A model generated the notes under the pieces. It was not told the origin of the DNA, ran no database searches, and saw only the letters and a list, made by a program, of their open reading frames with translations. Below are positions 1 through 7,053 of a stretch of DNA of 20,892 nt, piece by piece. The DNA is taken from contig CAAEFC010000035.1 in assembly GCA_900755065.1 (NCBI GenBank), forward strand, positions 1-20,892, read 5' to 3'. The translations under genes and the position numbers were made by a program. Origin of the DNA: Bacilli bacterium. Its GTDB lineage: Bacteria; Bacillota_I; Bacilli_A; RFN20; CAG-449. The number at the start of each line of letters is the position of its first letter. Position 1 is the stretch's first letter.

Positions 1-1
1 C

Positions 2-418
2 GTCAAGGACGTCAACAACTCGATTCTCCTGTATCAGCAGGGGTACATCGACGAGTACAGCCTGCAAAAGCCGTATCGGAGAACGAACCGTTACGAAGGC
101 GAACCGATGGTTCTCGACGACTTCGAGCACGAGGTCAACGAAGGTCTGATGCAGTCCTTGCTCAACATCATGGATCAGTACAGCGACGAACGGATCTACG
201 ATTTCATGGAGAAGGCCTTCAAGGGCAACGACGCGATCCGGGTTTCCGACATCGACGTGCGGAACGTCGAAGATTTCATCATGGTGATTCTGGGAACGGT
301 GAAAGCCGACGACGAACGGACTTTCTACGCGGTGAAACGCGACGAGAAAATGGGGCGGACAATCAAGGAAGACAAATTCGATATGCCGGATTTCGGCTAC
401 GTCAGGAAGGAGAAGTAG
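2..418 (+). CDS. jetA: JetA/MukF-like kleisin subunit of a Wadjet/MksBEF-type SMC complex (3' part only)
   Basis: The reading frame is open from the left edge (codons from base 2) to TAG at 416-418, so the N-terminal part lies outside the window. The visible 138 or so residues are acidic and mostly helical in character, with no membrane segment and no motif that I recognise on its own. The assignment rests on position: it lies one base before a MukE/JetB-like gene and is followed by a MukB/JetC-like ATPase, the jetA-jetB-jetC order. In these complexes the kleisin bridges the ATPase heads and its C-terminal winged-helix end contacts one head, so this fragment would be that end. The ATG at 107 is internal and not the start. 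Moderate confidence by context; the fragment alone is not diagnostic. Confidence 0.68.
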   Translation, partial: VKDVNNSILLYQQGYIDEYSLQKPYRRTNRYEGEPMVLDDFEHEVNEGLMQSLLNIMDQYSDERIYDFMEKAFKGNDAIRVSDIDVRNVEDFIMVILGTVKADDERTFYAVKRDEKMGRTIKEDKFDMPDFGYVRKEK

Positions 419-419
419 A

Positions 420-1037
420 ATGTTTTTTGAAGAATACGAAAAGTTTACCAATGCGGACAAGGAGGAATTCGCGCACGTCGTCAACACGCTGATGCTGAAA
501 TCGTTCATTCTCCGGGAATCTTACGACCGGCATCTGAAAATGATGAAGAGCAACCGCGATTATTCTTTCTGCGAGCGGAACATCGACACGATCCGCGAAT
601 ATCTGGAATATTCGGGGTGGACTTTGGAGAAAGACAGCCGTCTCGGCGTCATCTCGATCAACAACGAGTATCAGGAAAATCACATCCGTCTCGATTTTCT
701 GACTTCGGTGATCGTTTACGGCATTCGTTATCTTTACGAATGCGCCCGGGAAGAAAATCAGATGACGACCGAAGTCTTTACGTCTTCGACCGATCTTCTC
801 AAAGTACTGATCGACAAAGGGCTGATCCGGACGGACAAGAAGCCTAGCGCGGTCAGCATGGCGAGTTGCTACCGTTTTCTGGAAAATCACAACATCATCA
901 ACCGCGTCAGCGGAGAATACCGCGAGAGAAATTTCACTTTCTACATTCTCCCGTCGATTCTCTACGTCATCGACATGGATAAGATCAACGCGATCTTCGA
1001 CGAAATCTCCCGCATGGGAATCGAAGAGATGTACTAA
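420..1037 (+). CDS. jetB: JetB/MukE-like subunit of a Wadjet/MksBEF-type SMC complex
   Basis: A protein of 205 residues with no signal peptide or membrane segment, so cytoplasmic. It is rich in charged helices. Around residues 110-170 there is a winged-helix-like pattern (TSSTDLLKVLIDKGLI, then SMASCYRFLENHNIINRV), as expected for a MukE/MksE/JetB protein, which binds the kleisin and DNA. The length of about 200 residues fits this group. The start at 420 is one base after the upstream TAG and has an AAGGAG Shine-Dalgarno at 407-412, spacing 7, so it is translated from the same mRNA as jetA. The jetC start follows 15 bases later. I place it in the clostridial-type JetB group from memory of its overall look (I believe catalogued as DUF6063); a profile search is needed to confirm that. 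Operon position makes the general assignment fairly safe. Confidence 0.75.
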   Translation: MFFEEYEKFTNADKEEFAHVVNTLMLKSFILRESYDRHLKMMKSNRDYSFCERNIDTIREYLEYSGWTLEKDSRLGVISINNEYQENHIRLDFLTSVIVYGIRYLYECAREENQMTTEVFTSSTDLLKVLIDKGLIRTDKKPSAVSMASCYRFLENHNIINRVSGEYRERNFTFYILPSILYVIDMDKINAIFDEISRMGIEEMY

Positions 1038-1052
1038 ACGGGAGGAGTATCT

Positions 1053-4000
1053 ATGAAACTGTTGAAAAAAGTACGAATCATCAACTGGCACTATTTCTAC
1101 AACGTGACGTTCGACCTCGATCAGGTCAACTTTCTCACCGGGCAGAACGCCGCCGGGAAATCGACGTTGATCGACGCGATGCAGATCGTCCTTCTGGGCG
1201 ATACTTCCGGAAGAACGTTCAACAAAGCGGCGAACGAAAAATCGGGTCGGACGCTGAAAGGCTATCTGAAAGGGGAGATCGGCGACGACGGAGCCGGTTC
1301 GTTCAAGTACCTGCGGAACGGGCGTTTCACGTCTTACATCGCGCTGGAATGGTACGACGATCTCAACGAAAAACCGTTCACGACGGGCATCGTTTTCGAC
1401 GTCTACGACGACAACAGCGAGGAACATCACTTCTTCATCGTCGAGGATCGGATTCCCGAAAACGGCTATGTCGAACTCGGCGTTCCGATGGCTTACAAAT
1501 CGCTTTGCGAGTACCTGAGCCAGAATTACGCCAAAGACGAATACTATTTCGCCGACAGCAACGTGCAGTATCAGGAAAAGATCAAAGAAGTCTTCGGCAA
1601 CCTGAAAAACAAATACTTTTCGCTGTTCAAAAAGGCGGTTTCGTTCACGCCGATCACCAACATCGAGCAATTTCTGACCGAGTACGTCTGCGACGTGCCG
1701 AATGAAATCAACATCGAATCGATGCGGGCGAACATTCAGCAATACAAGCGTCTGGAAATCGAAGCGGAGAACATGCAGGTCAAAATCCGCAAACTGGAAG
1801 AGATTCACGCGCAATACGAAGATTACGCGGCGAAGAAAAAGGACCTCAATCTGGCCAGTTACATCTCCAAGCGGATCACCTATCAGGTCTTCCTCGATCA
1901 GATCGCGAATCTGCAAAGGGACGTCGAAAGCAACCGGAACCGCCTGATCGAAATCGACGCGCAATTGAAGGACATCGACGCGGAGATTCAGACGCTGACC
2001 AAGCAAAAAGAATCCTATATCGGCGAAAAGGTTTCGTCGGGTTCGTACAATCTGACGCTGGAACTCACCAACGCCAAGGAGAATCTGGAAACGAAGATCC
2101 GCGATCTGGAAAATTCGCTCGGTCAGATCCGGAACAACTTTTCGGTATACATCAACAATTTCTCCAATACGGCGCGCAAAATTTCAGCGTTCTGCGAAAG
2201 CGATCAGAGCGATCTGAAAATCCTGAAAAAGTACCGCGACGACATCGATAAACTCCAAAGCGTTTCCCGCGACATGATAGACAAGGCCGAAGAATTCCGT
2301 TCGGTCATCTCTTCCGAAGACCGCGTTTCCGGCGACAGCCTTCTTCAATTCCGCGACGCGATTCATCTCTTCAAGGAAGTCGTCAACGAAGTCTACGTCT
2401 CGCTGAAAAATCATCTCGGCGAGATCGTCACGCAACACGCGCTGAAAAGGCAGCAGATCACCGATATGCAACAGGGCGGAAAGATGTACGATTACAATCT
2501 GAAACTGATCCGCGGCGAACTGGCGCACCGTCTCAGCGACTATTTCGACGAAAAGGTCGACGTGCTGATCTACGCCGATCTGGTCGACGTCCGCACGGCG
2601 CGCTGGGTCAAGGCCATCGAAGGCTTCATCTATCGGCAGAAACTCAATCTGTTCGTCGAGGACAAGTATTACGAAGCCGCGAACCGGATTCTTCCGGAGA
2701 TCATGAAGGCGCATAACTATTACAATACGGGTTTAGTCGACAGCCGGAAACTGCACGAACAGAATTTCACCTGCGGAGAAGGTTCTCTCGCCGAGGAAAT
2801 CCTGACCGATCACGCCGGCGCGCGCGACTATTCCAATTTCCTTTTGGGGAAGATGACGAAATGCGAAACGTTCGCCGAAGCGCGCGAATCCGGACACGGC
2901 ATTACGCCGAAATGCGAGGGTTACCGCAACTTCGCTTCGTTCTTCATTCCGGAACGGAACTATCAGTATCCGTTACTCGGACGGCGCGTCTCGCAGGAGA
3001 TGATCTCGGTCCGGGGAAAGGAATTCCAGGAAGAAGAAGAGGAAATCGCGATTCTCCGGAGTTTCGTCGACACGCTGAGTTTCGCGTCGAAGTTGGAAGC
3101 GGTGAACACCAACGAAGCCGATTCGGCGGGATTGATTCTCGACGAAGCCGAAAATCTTCCGGGATTGAAACAGCATCTGGAAGATTACCGGAAAGAACTC
3201 GATAATACCGGTTCCTACGAAATCACCAACATCGACAATAAGATCCGCCGGATCGAGGCTCAGATCGGCAAATTGCAGGAAGACAAGCAGGCCTTGATTC
3301 TGGAAAAGGGAACGCACACGCAGGAGATCAAGGACATCGAGCAGAGCAAAATTCCGTATCAGATCGAAAATTCCAACAAGGTTCTCAACGAGATCAACCA
3401 CTCTTTCGACGCCGATTTCATCAACGACTACGCGTTGGGTAAATTTCAGGAGGCCGTCGATTCCGGGCGTTCGTTGATCAGCATCCGAAGCGAATACGAC
3501 GATCTGTACACGCGGACGCAGAACAAGATCCGCTATCAGATGAATCTGCTTCAAGAGTTGCGACGGGAATACGTTCTGACGTACAAACTCTCCTACGACA
3601 TCACGAAGGAGGACAATTTTGAATTCGATCGGGATTTAGAAAACCTGCGCGACGTCAAACTGCCGGAATATCAGGTCAAAATCAAGGACGCTTACGAAAA
3701 GGCCACGAAAGAATTCAAGGACGATTTCATCTTCAAACTGAAAACGTCGATCGAGACGGTCCGCGGCCAGATCGACGAACTCAACGAGGCGCTGAAAGAC
3801 GCGAAATTCGGACAGGACAGTTATCAGTTCGTCGTCTATCCGGCGCCGCAGTACCGCGAATACTACGACATGATCACCGACGAACTCCTGCTGACTTACG
3901 GCGAAGACGAGCAGATCTATCTCGACAAGTACCGGGAAGTCATGGCCAATCTTTTCAAGATGATCGGCGATCTGTCCGGCTCCAACAAGGACAAGGACAG

Positions 4001-4424
4001 CGTGCTGAATCAGAATGTGGAGAAATTCACCGATTATCGGACCTATCTGGTGTTCGACATGATGGTCACCAAAGGGGAAGAGAAGACGTATTCGCTTGCC
4101 AAGAACATGAAAAAGCAATCCGGAGGCGAAACGCAAACGCCGTTCTACGTATCGATTTTAGCCTCGTTCTCGCAACTCTACCGCATTCGGGCGACTTCGC
4201 TCAACAATTCGATCCGCCTGGTCATTTTCGACGAAGCCTTCTCCAAAATGGACTCGACCCGGATCGTCGAATCGATCAAGATTCTGAAATCGTTCGGCTT
4301 GCAGGTGATCCTGTCCGCGCCGAGCGAAAAGGTGTCGGATCTGTCGAAGATCGTCGATAAGACGCTTTTGGTTTCCCGTCAGGCCAACCGATCGTTCGTC
4401 GATACGTTTGAAATTAAGAAATAA
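1053..4424 (+). CDS. jetC: JetC/MukB-like SMC ATPase of a Wadjet/MksBEF-type complex
   Basis: A 1123-residue protein with the split-ABC layout of SMC/MukB proteins. The N-terminal head carries Walker A GQNAAGKST (residues 30-38) after the family-typical opening NWHYFYNVTFDL. Long charged coiled coils follow at roughly 220-330 and 690-960, flanking a central hinge-like section at about 460-680. The C-terminal head carries the signature SGGE (1023-1026), Walker B LVIFDEAF (1056-1063) and D-loop SKMD (1064-1067). All ATPase motifs are intact, so it should be active. Its predicted role is ATP-driven DNA loop extrusion with JetA and JetB; Wadjet complexes act on circular plasmids, while MukBEF/MksBEF relatives organise chromosomes. 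The start at 1053 has GGAGGAG at 1041-1047, spacing 5. RecN- or SbcC-type ATPases are less likely because of the two MukEF-like upstream partners. Confidence 0.88.
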   Translation: MKLLKKVRIINWHYFYNVTFDLDQVNFLTGQNAAGKSTLIDAMQIVLLGDTSGRTFNKAANEKSGRTLKGYLKGEIGDDGAGSFKYLRNGRFTSYIALEWYDDLNEKPFTTGIVFDVYDDNSEEHHFFIVEDRIPENGYVELGVPMAYKSLCEYLSQNYAKDEYYFADSNVQYQEKIKEVFGNLKNKYFSLFKKAVSFTPITNIEQFLTEYVCDVPNEINIESMRANIQQYKRLEIEAENMQVKIRKLEEIHAQYEDYAAKKKDLNLASYISKRITYQVFLDQIANLQRDVESNRNRLIEIDAQLKDIDAEIQTLTKQKESYIGEKVSSGSYNLTLELTNAKENLETKIRDLENSLGQIRNNFSVYINNFSNTARKISAFCESDQSDLKILKKYRDDIDKLQSVSRDMIDKAEEFRSVISSEDRVSGDSLLQFRDAIHLFKEVVNEVYVSLKNHLGEIVTQHALKRQQITDMQQGGKMYDYNLKLIRGELAHRLSDYFDEKVDVLIYADLVDVRTARWVKAIEGFIYRQKLNLFVEDKYYEAANRILPEIMKAHNYYNTGLVDSRKLHEQNFTCGEGSLAEEILTDHAGARDYSNFLLGKMTKCETFAEARESGHGITPKCEGYRNFASFFIPERNYQYPLLGRRVSQEMISVRGKEFQEEEEEIAILRSFVDTLSFASKLEAVNTNEADSAGLILDEAENLPGLKQHLEDYRKELDNTGSYEITNIDNKIRRIEAQIGKLQEDKQALILEKGTHTQEIKDIEQSKIPYQIENSNKVLNEINHSFDADFINDYALGKFQEAVDSGRSLISIRSEYDDLYTRTQNKIRYQMNLLQELRREYVLTYKLSYDITKEDNFEFDRDLENLRDVKLPEYQVKIKDAYEKATKEFKDDFIFKLKTSIETVRGQIDELNEALKDAKFGQDSYQFVVYPAPQYREYYDMITDELLLTYGEDEQIYLDKYREVMANLFKMIGDLSGSNKDKDSVLNQNVEKFTDYRTYLVFDMMVTKGEEKTYSLAKNMKKQSGGETQTPFYVSILASFSQLYRIRATSLNNSIRLVIFDEAFSKMDSTRIVESIKILKSFGLQVILSAPSEKVSDLSKIVDKTLLVSRQANRSFVDTFEIKK

Positions 4425-4439
4425 AATCGTTTATTTCTT
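4416..4439 (+). terminator. A/T-rich 10-bp perfect hairpin at the jetC stop codon
   Basis: AAGAAATAAA (4416-4425) and TTTATTTCTT (4430-4439) are exact reverse complements around a four-base loop ATCG. The 5' arm contains the jetC stop codon (TAA 4422-4424). The stem has very few G-C pairs and no separate T-tract, although its 3' arm is itself T-rich, so it would be a weak and possibly bidirectional terminator or an mRNA 3'-end stabiliser. The next promoter lies directly downstream, which fits a transcription-unit boundary here. Confidence 0.4.
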
Positions 4440-4458
4440 CGCTGTATTCGGATATAAT
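4430..4458 (+). promoter_or_regulatory. Predicted sigma-A promoter for the 4479 membrane protein gene
   Basis: A perfect -10 box TATAAT lies at 4453-4458. A weak -35 candidate TTTATT (4430-4435, three of six matches) is 17 bases upstream and sits in the 3' arm of the preceding hairpin. The expected transcription start is near 4465, directly at the AAGGAG Shine-Dalgarno (4465-4470), so the mRNA would have an unusually short leader of about 14 bases. Confidence 0.6.
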
Positions 4459-4478
4459 GGAAGAAAGGAGAGTTTTTT

Positions 4479-4931
4479 ATGCCGATGATTTTGTTAGAGG
4501 ATAGCGCCGGATCCGTCGCGGCGAACAGCGACGTGCTGTTCAACGTCGGTTTTTATCTGGCACTGGTTTTGCCGATTCTGCTCGTGCTGTTGATCGCTCG
4601 TTTCCGCGGTTTCTGGGCGAGCCTGTTCTTTCTTCCTTTCTTCGGCGGTGTCGTCGCTTTCGTTCTGAGTTTCGCGGAAGTGACCGACGCGTTGAACGCG
4701 GTGGAAAACTTCGGGCCGGGCCTTTTAAGCGGGCTGGCCGCCGTCGAGACGTACTTCCGCGCCTTTCATACGCACATGATGGAACTGATCTGCAATGCGG
4801 CGAACAACGAGATCGTCTCGGATGTTCTTCTGGCCGATTGGTTCTGCTTCGTTCCGTATCTGGTTCTCTTCGTGTTCTGCTTCGCGCTGTTCAAGAAGAA
4901 AAAGGTTCGGAAAGAGGAAGATTATTTCTAG
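4479..4931 (+). CDS. Small membrane protein of unknown function, three predicted membrane segments
   Basis: 150 residues; I do not recognise the family. Hydrophobic segments are seen at about 20-41, 46-67 and 121-138, with a mostly non-hydrophobic stretch of about 50 residues between the second and third that contains a His/Met/Cys patch (HTHMMELIC, residues 97-105). The C-terminus is strongly basic (KKKKVRKEE), which by the positive-inside rule puts it in the cytoplasm and the N-terminus and middle loop probably outside. The start at 4479 has AGGAG at 4466-4470, spacing 8. It has its own promoter and ends directly against an intrinsic terminator, so it is a one-gene unit independent of the jet genes upstream and the glg operon downstream. 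That the gene is real is well supported by its regulatory signals; its function is unknown. Confidence 0.72.
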   Translation: MPMILLEDSAGSVAANSDVLFNVGFYLALVLPILLVLLIARFRGFWASLFFLPFFGGVVAFVLSFAEVTDALNAVENFGPGLLSGLAAVETYFRAFHTHMMELICNAANNEIVSDVLLADWFCFVPYLVLFVFCFALFKKKKVRKEEDYF

Positions 4932-4957
4932 GAATAGGTTCGCCTATTCTTTTTTTT
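4932..4957 (+). terminator. Intrinsic terminator, 7-bp stem with TTCG tetraloop and T-tract
   Basis: GAATAGG (4932-4938), loop TTCG (4939-4942), CCTATTC (4943-4949), then eight T (4950-4957). The stem is perfect and begins on the base after the TAG stop (4929-4931) of the membrane protein gene. TTCG is an unusually stable tetraloop. The end of the T-tract is shared with the next promoter's -35 box. Confidence 0.88.
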
Positions 4958-4984
4958 GCCACTTCGGAAGAAACGTGCTATAAT
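4956..4984 (+). promoter_or_regulatory. Strong predicted sigma-A promoter for the 5005-glgCDA operon
   Basis: -35 TTGCCA (4956-4961, five of six matches to TTGACA), a 17-base spacer, and a perfect extended -10, TGC then TATAAT (4976-4984). Transcription would start near 4991, leaving a leader of about 14 bases before the ATG at 5005. The only Shine-Dalgarno candidate for that gene is a weak AGGA at 4993-4996. No operator-like palindrome is seen in this short region. Confidence 0.85.
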
Positions 4985-5004
4985 GAGGGTGCAGGACACG
5001 CGAG

Positions 5005-5943
5005 ATGAAAAAAAACGATTCGGTAATCGATTTGCGCTTGGCAGAGTTGAGAAGGCATTATCTGATCCAGACGGGGCTTTCTTTCTTTCTTCCTCTGCTG
5101 TTTTTATTCGCGCTTTGCGCGGTTTATTTAGTTCCGCAGTTCGTTTCGGTTCCTTACGAAACCTATCTGTCCGCGATCTATGAAACCGGCGGCGTGCAGA
5201 TCGCCATCAACGTGCTGATCGTCATCGTCTCGCTGCTTCTTTCCTTTCTCGTCATGCTCATCGTCTCTTTTTTCGGCAACAGAAAGTATCAGGAATTTTA
5301 CCGGAAGATTCTCTTCGACGAACTGAAACTGTACGACTTCACGCCGAATTTTGAAAACGACTACCTGTCGGCAAAGAATTTCGACGCGATCTATCGCCTT
5401 TCGGGGATCGGCGAAGCGGAAAGGGAATTCGTCCTTTCCCTGAAAAAAGAATACGACATGAATCTGTATCAACTCCGTATTCCGTCTTTCAAAAAGAAGA
5501 ACGCCGCTTTGATCGTGCTGGACACGGACAAGGAACGACGGCATTTTTTCCGGATCGGAAACGGAACGCTCGGGAAAAACGCAGTCGAAGGCGCGGACGA
5601 ACCCTTAGCGCTGTACTATTACGATCAGGCCGATTATTCGGAAGAATTTCAGGTTCTCTCCGGTTACGGAAAACGGACGAACGCGATCTGCGACAGGCGT
5701 TTTCTGAAAGAATTCGACCGCCTTCAACGCTACGCAGAGACGAAGATCAGCGTGATTTCCTTTCAGCGATTCACGGTTCTTCTGATCCCCGGGTGGAAGA
5801 TCAATCTGTCGCATTCGTTCCTGAAACGGGGAACGGGCGACGAACTGGATATCAAAATTCAATCGTTCAAAAGGCTGTACGAGCATCTCTGCCGGATTAC
5901 GGCGGATATCATAGAAAGGGGAGAGGCAAATGAAAAAAAATGA
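5005..5943 (+). CDS. DUF3137-like membrane-anchored protein leading the glycogen operon
   Basis: A 312-residue protein with two adjacent hydrophobic segments (about 24-45 and 66-90) and a soluble remainder of about 220 residues that is probably cytoplasmic. The stretch from about residue 210 (YSEEFQVLSG, then a basic FLKEFDRLQRY, then KISVISFQ) resembles the core of DUF3137 proteins, which are membrane proteins of unknown function common in Bacillota and Mollicutes; this match is from memory and tentative. Translation starts at 5005 with a weak AGGA site. The gene shares a promoter with glgC and overlaps it by 14 bases (the glgC ATG at 5930 lies inside it, TGA at 5941-5943), so the two are translationally coupled. 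The overlap suggests a constant co-expression need, but nothing in the protein shows a direct role in glycogen metabolism. Confidence 0.72.
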   Translation: MKKNDSVIDLRLAELRRHYLIQTGLSFFLPLLFLFALCAVYLVPQFVSVPYETYLSAIYETGGVQIAINVLIVIVSLLLSFLVMLIVSFFGNRKYQEFYRKILFDELKLYDFTPNFENDYLSAKNFDAIYRLSGIGEAEREFVLSLKKEYDMNLYQLRIPSFKKKNAALIVLDTDKERRHFFRIGNGTLGKNAVEGADEPLALYYYDQADYSEEFQVLSGYGKRTNAICDRRFLKEFDRLQRYAETKISVISFQRFTVLLIPGWKINLSHSFLKRGTGDELDIKIQSFKRLYEHLCRITADIIERGEANEKK

Positions 5944-7051
5944 GATTGTCGCGATGGTGCTGGCCGGAGGAAAGGGAACGCGTTTGAAAGGACTGACGCG
6001 GAAAAACGCCAAGCCGGCCGTCTATTTCGGAGGAAAATACCGGATCATCGACTTCGTGCTGTCCAATCTGGCCAACTCCAATATCAACAAGATCGGACTT
6101 CTGACGCAGTACGAAACCGTGGAATTAAATCAGTATACGTCCAGCGGAAAACACTGGGGATTCGACGGAAACAACTCGTCGTTTACCTTGCTGTCTCCAC
6201 GGGAAAAAGAGGAAGGCTCCTACTGGTACAAGGGAACCGCGGACGCGATCTACCAGAATCTGGATTTTCTGGAAAGCCTTTCGCCGGAATACGTGCTGAT
6301 CGCTTCCAGCGACCATATCTACAAGATGAATTACTCCAAAATGCTGGATTTTCTCAAACAGCGGGGCGGAGACGTGGCGATCGCCGCGATCGAAGTGGAG
6401 AAGGAGGAAATCTCCCGGTTCGGCATTCTCACGACGGACGAGAATTTACAGATCACCTCGTTTGTCGAGAAGCCGAAGCATTCCGATTCAAACAAGGCTT
6501 CGATGGGCATCTACATCTTCCGTTTCAAGACGCTGGTCGAGGCGCTTCGTTACGACGCCCGTCAGGAAGATTCCTCCCACGATTTCGGCAAGGACATCAT
6601 TCCTTACCTTCTGAAAAAGAACCGCAAGATCTACGCTTTCCCGTTCTACGGCTACTGGCGCGACGTGGGGACGATCGCTTCGCTCTGGAAGGCGAACATG
6701 GATCTGGTCGACGATATCCGGACGCTGGATCTCTATGAGACGAATTCGACGTTCAAGGTCTATTCGGAAGATACGCGGAGCCTTCCGCAGTACATCGGGG
6801 CGAACGCGGAAGTGAAACGGAGTCTGGTCAATCAGGGGTCGTCGATCTTCGGAAAGGTGGAACACAGCGTGATCTTCACCAACGTCGTCGTGGAAGAGGG
6901 CGCGGAAATCTACGATTCGGTGCTGATGCCGAACGTGAGCGTCAAACGCGGCGCGGTGATCCGGAAGGCGATCATCGCAAACGGCGTTACGATCGAAGAA
7001 GACAGAAAAATCAACGAAGCGTGTGAAGAAATCGCGCTGATCGAGAGGTAA
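5930..7051 (+). CDS. glgC: Glucose-1-phosphate adenylyltransferase (ADP-glucose pyrophosphorylase), catalytic subunit
   Basis: Makes ADP-glucose and pyrophosphate from ATP and glucose-1-phosphate, the committed step of bacterial glycogen synthesis. 373 residues. The N-terminal nucleotidyltransferase domain has the ATP/pyrophosphate loop LAGGKGTRL (11-19) and the following KPAVYFGGKYRIIDF region. Asp128 in SSDHIYKMNY matches the catalytic aspartate, and Lys181 in SFVEKP matches the glucose-1-phosphate-binding lysine. The C-terminal roughly 100 residues show the hexapeptide rhythm of a left-handed beta helix (for example GKVEHSVIFTNVVVEEGAEI). All key residues are present, so this is the catalytic partner of the GlgD encoded two bases downstream. 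The start at 5930 has AAGGGGAG at 5916-5923 and overlaps the upstream gene. The enzyme is cytoplasmic; whether it is allosterically regulated cannot be read from sequence. Confidence 0.95.
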   Translation: MKKNEIVAMVLAGGKGTRLKGLTRKNAKPAVYFGGKYRIIDFVLSNLANSNINKIGLLTQYETVELNQYTSSGKHWGFDGNNSSFTLLSPREKEEGSYWYKGTADAIYQNLDFLESLSPEYVLIASSDHIYKMNYSKMLDFLKQRGGDVAIAAIEVEKEEISRFGILTTDENLQITSFVEKPKHSDSNKASMGIYIFRFKTLVEALRYDARQEDSSHDFGKDIIPYLLKKNRKIYAFPFYGYWRDVGTIASLWKANMDLVDDIRTLDLYETNSTFKVYSEDTRSLPQYIGANAEVKRSLVNQGSSIFGKVEHSVIFTNVVVEEGAEIYDSVLMPNVSVKRGAVIRKAIIANGVTIEEDRKINEACEEIALIER

Positions 7052-7053
7052 TT

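Noticed and set aside
402..2006. 534-codon minus-strand open frame opposite jetB and jetC
   Set aside because: Same in-register shadow; the plus-strand genes have Shine-Dalgarno sites and ATPase motifs, and this has neither.
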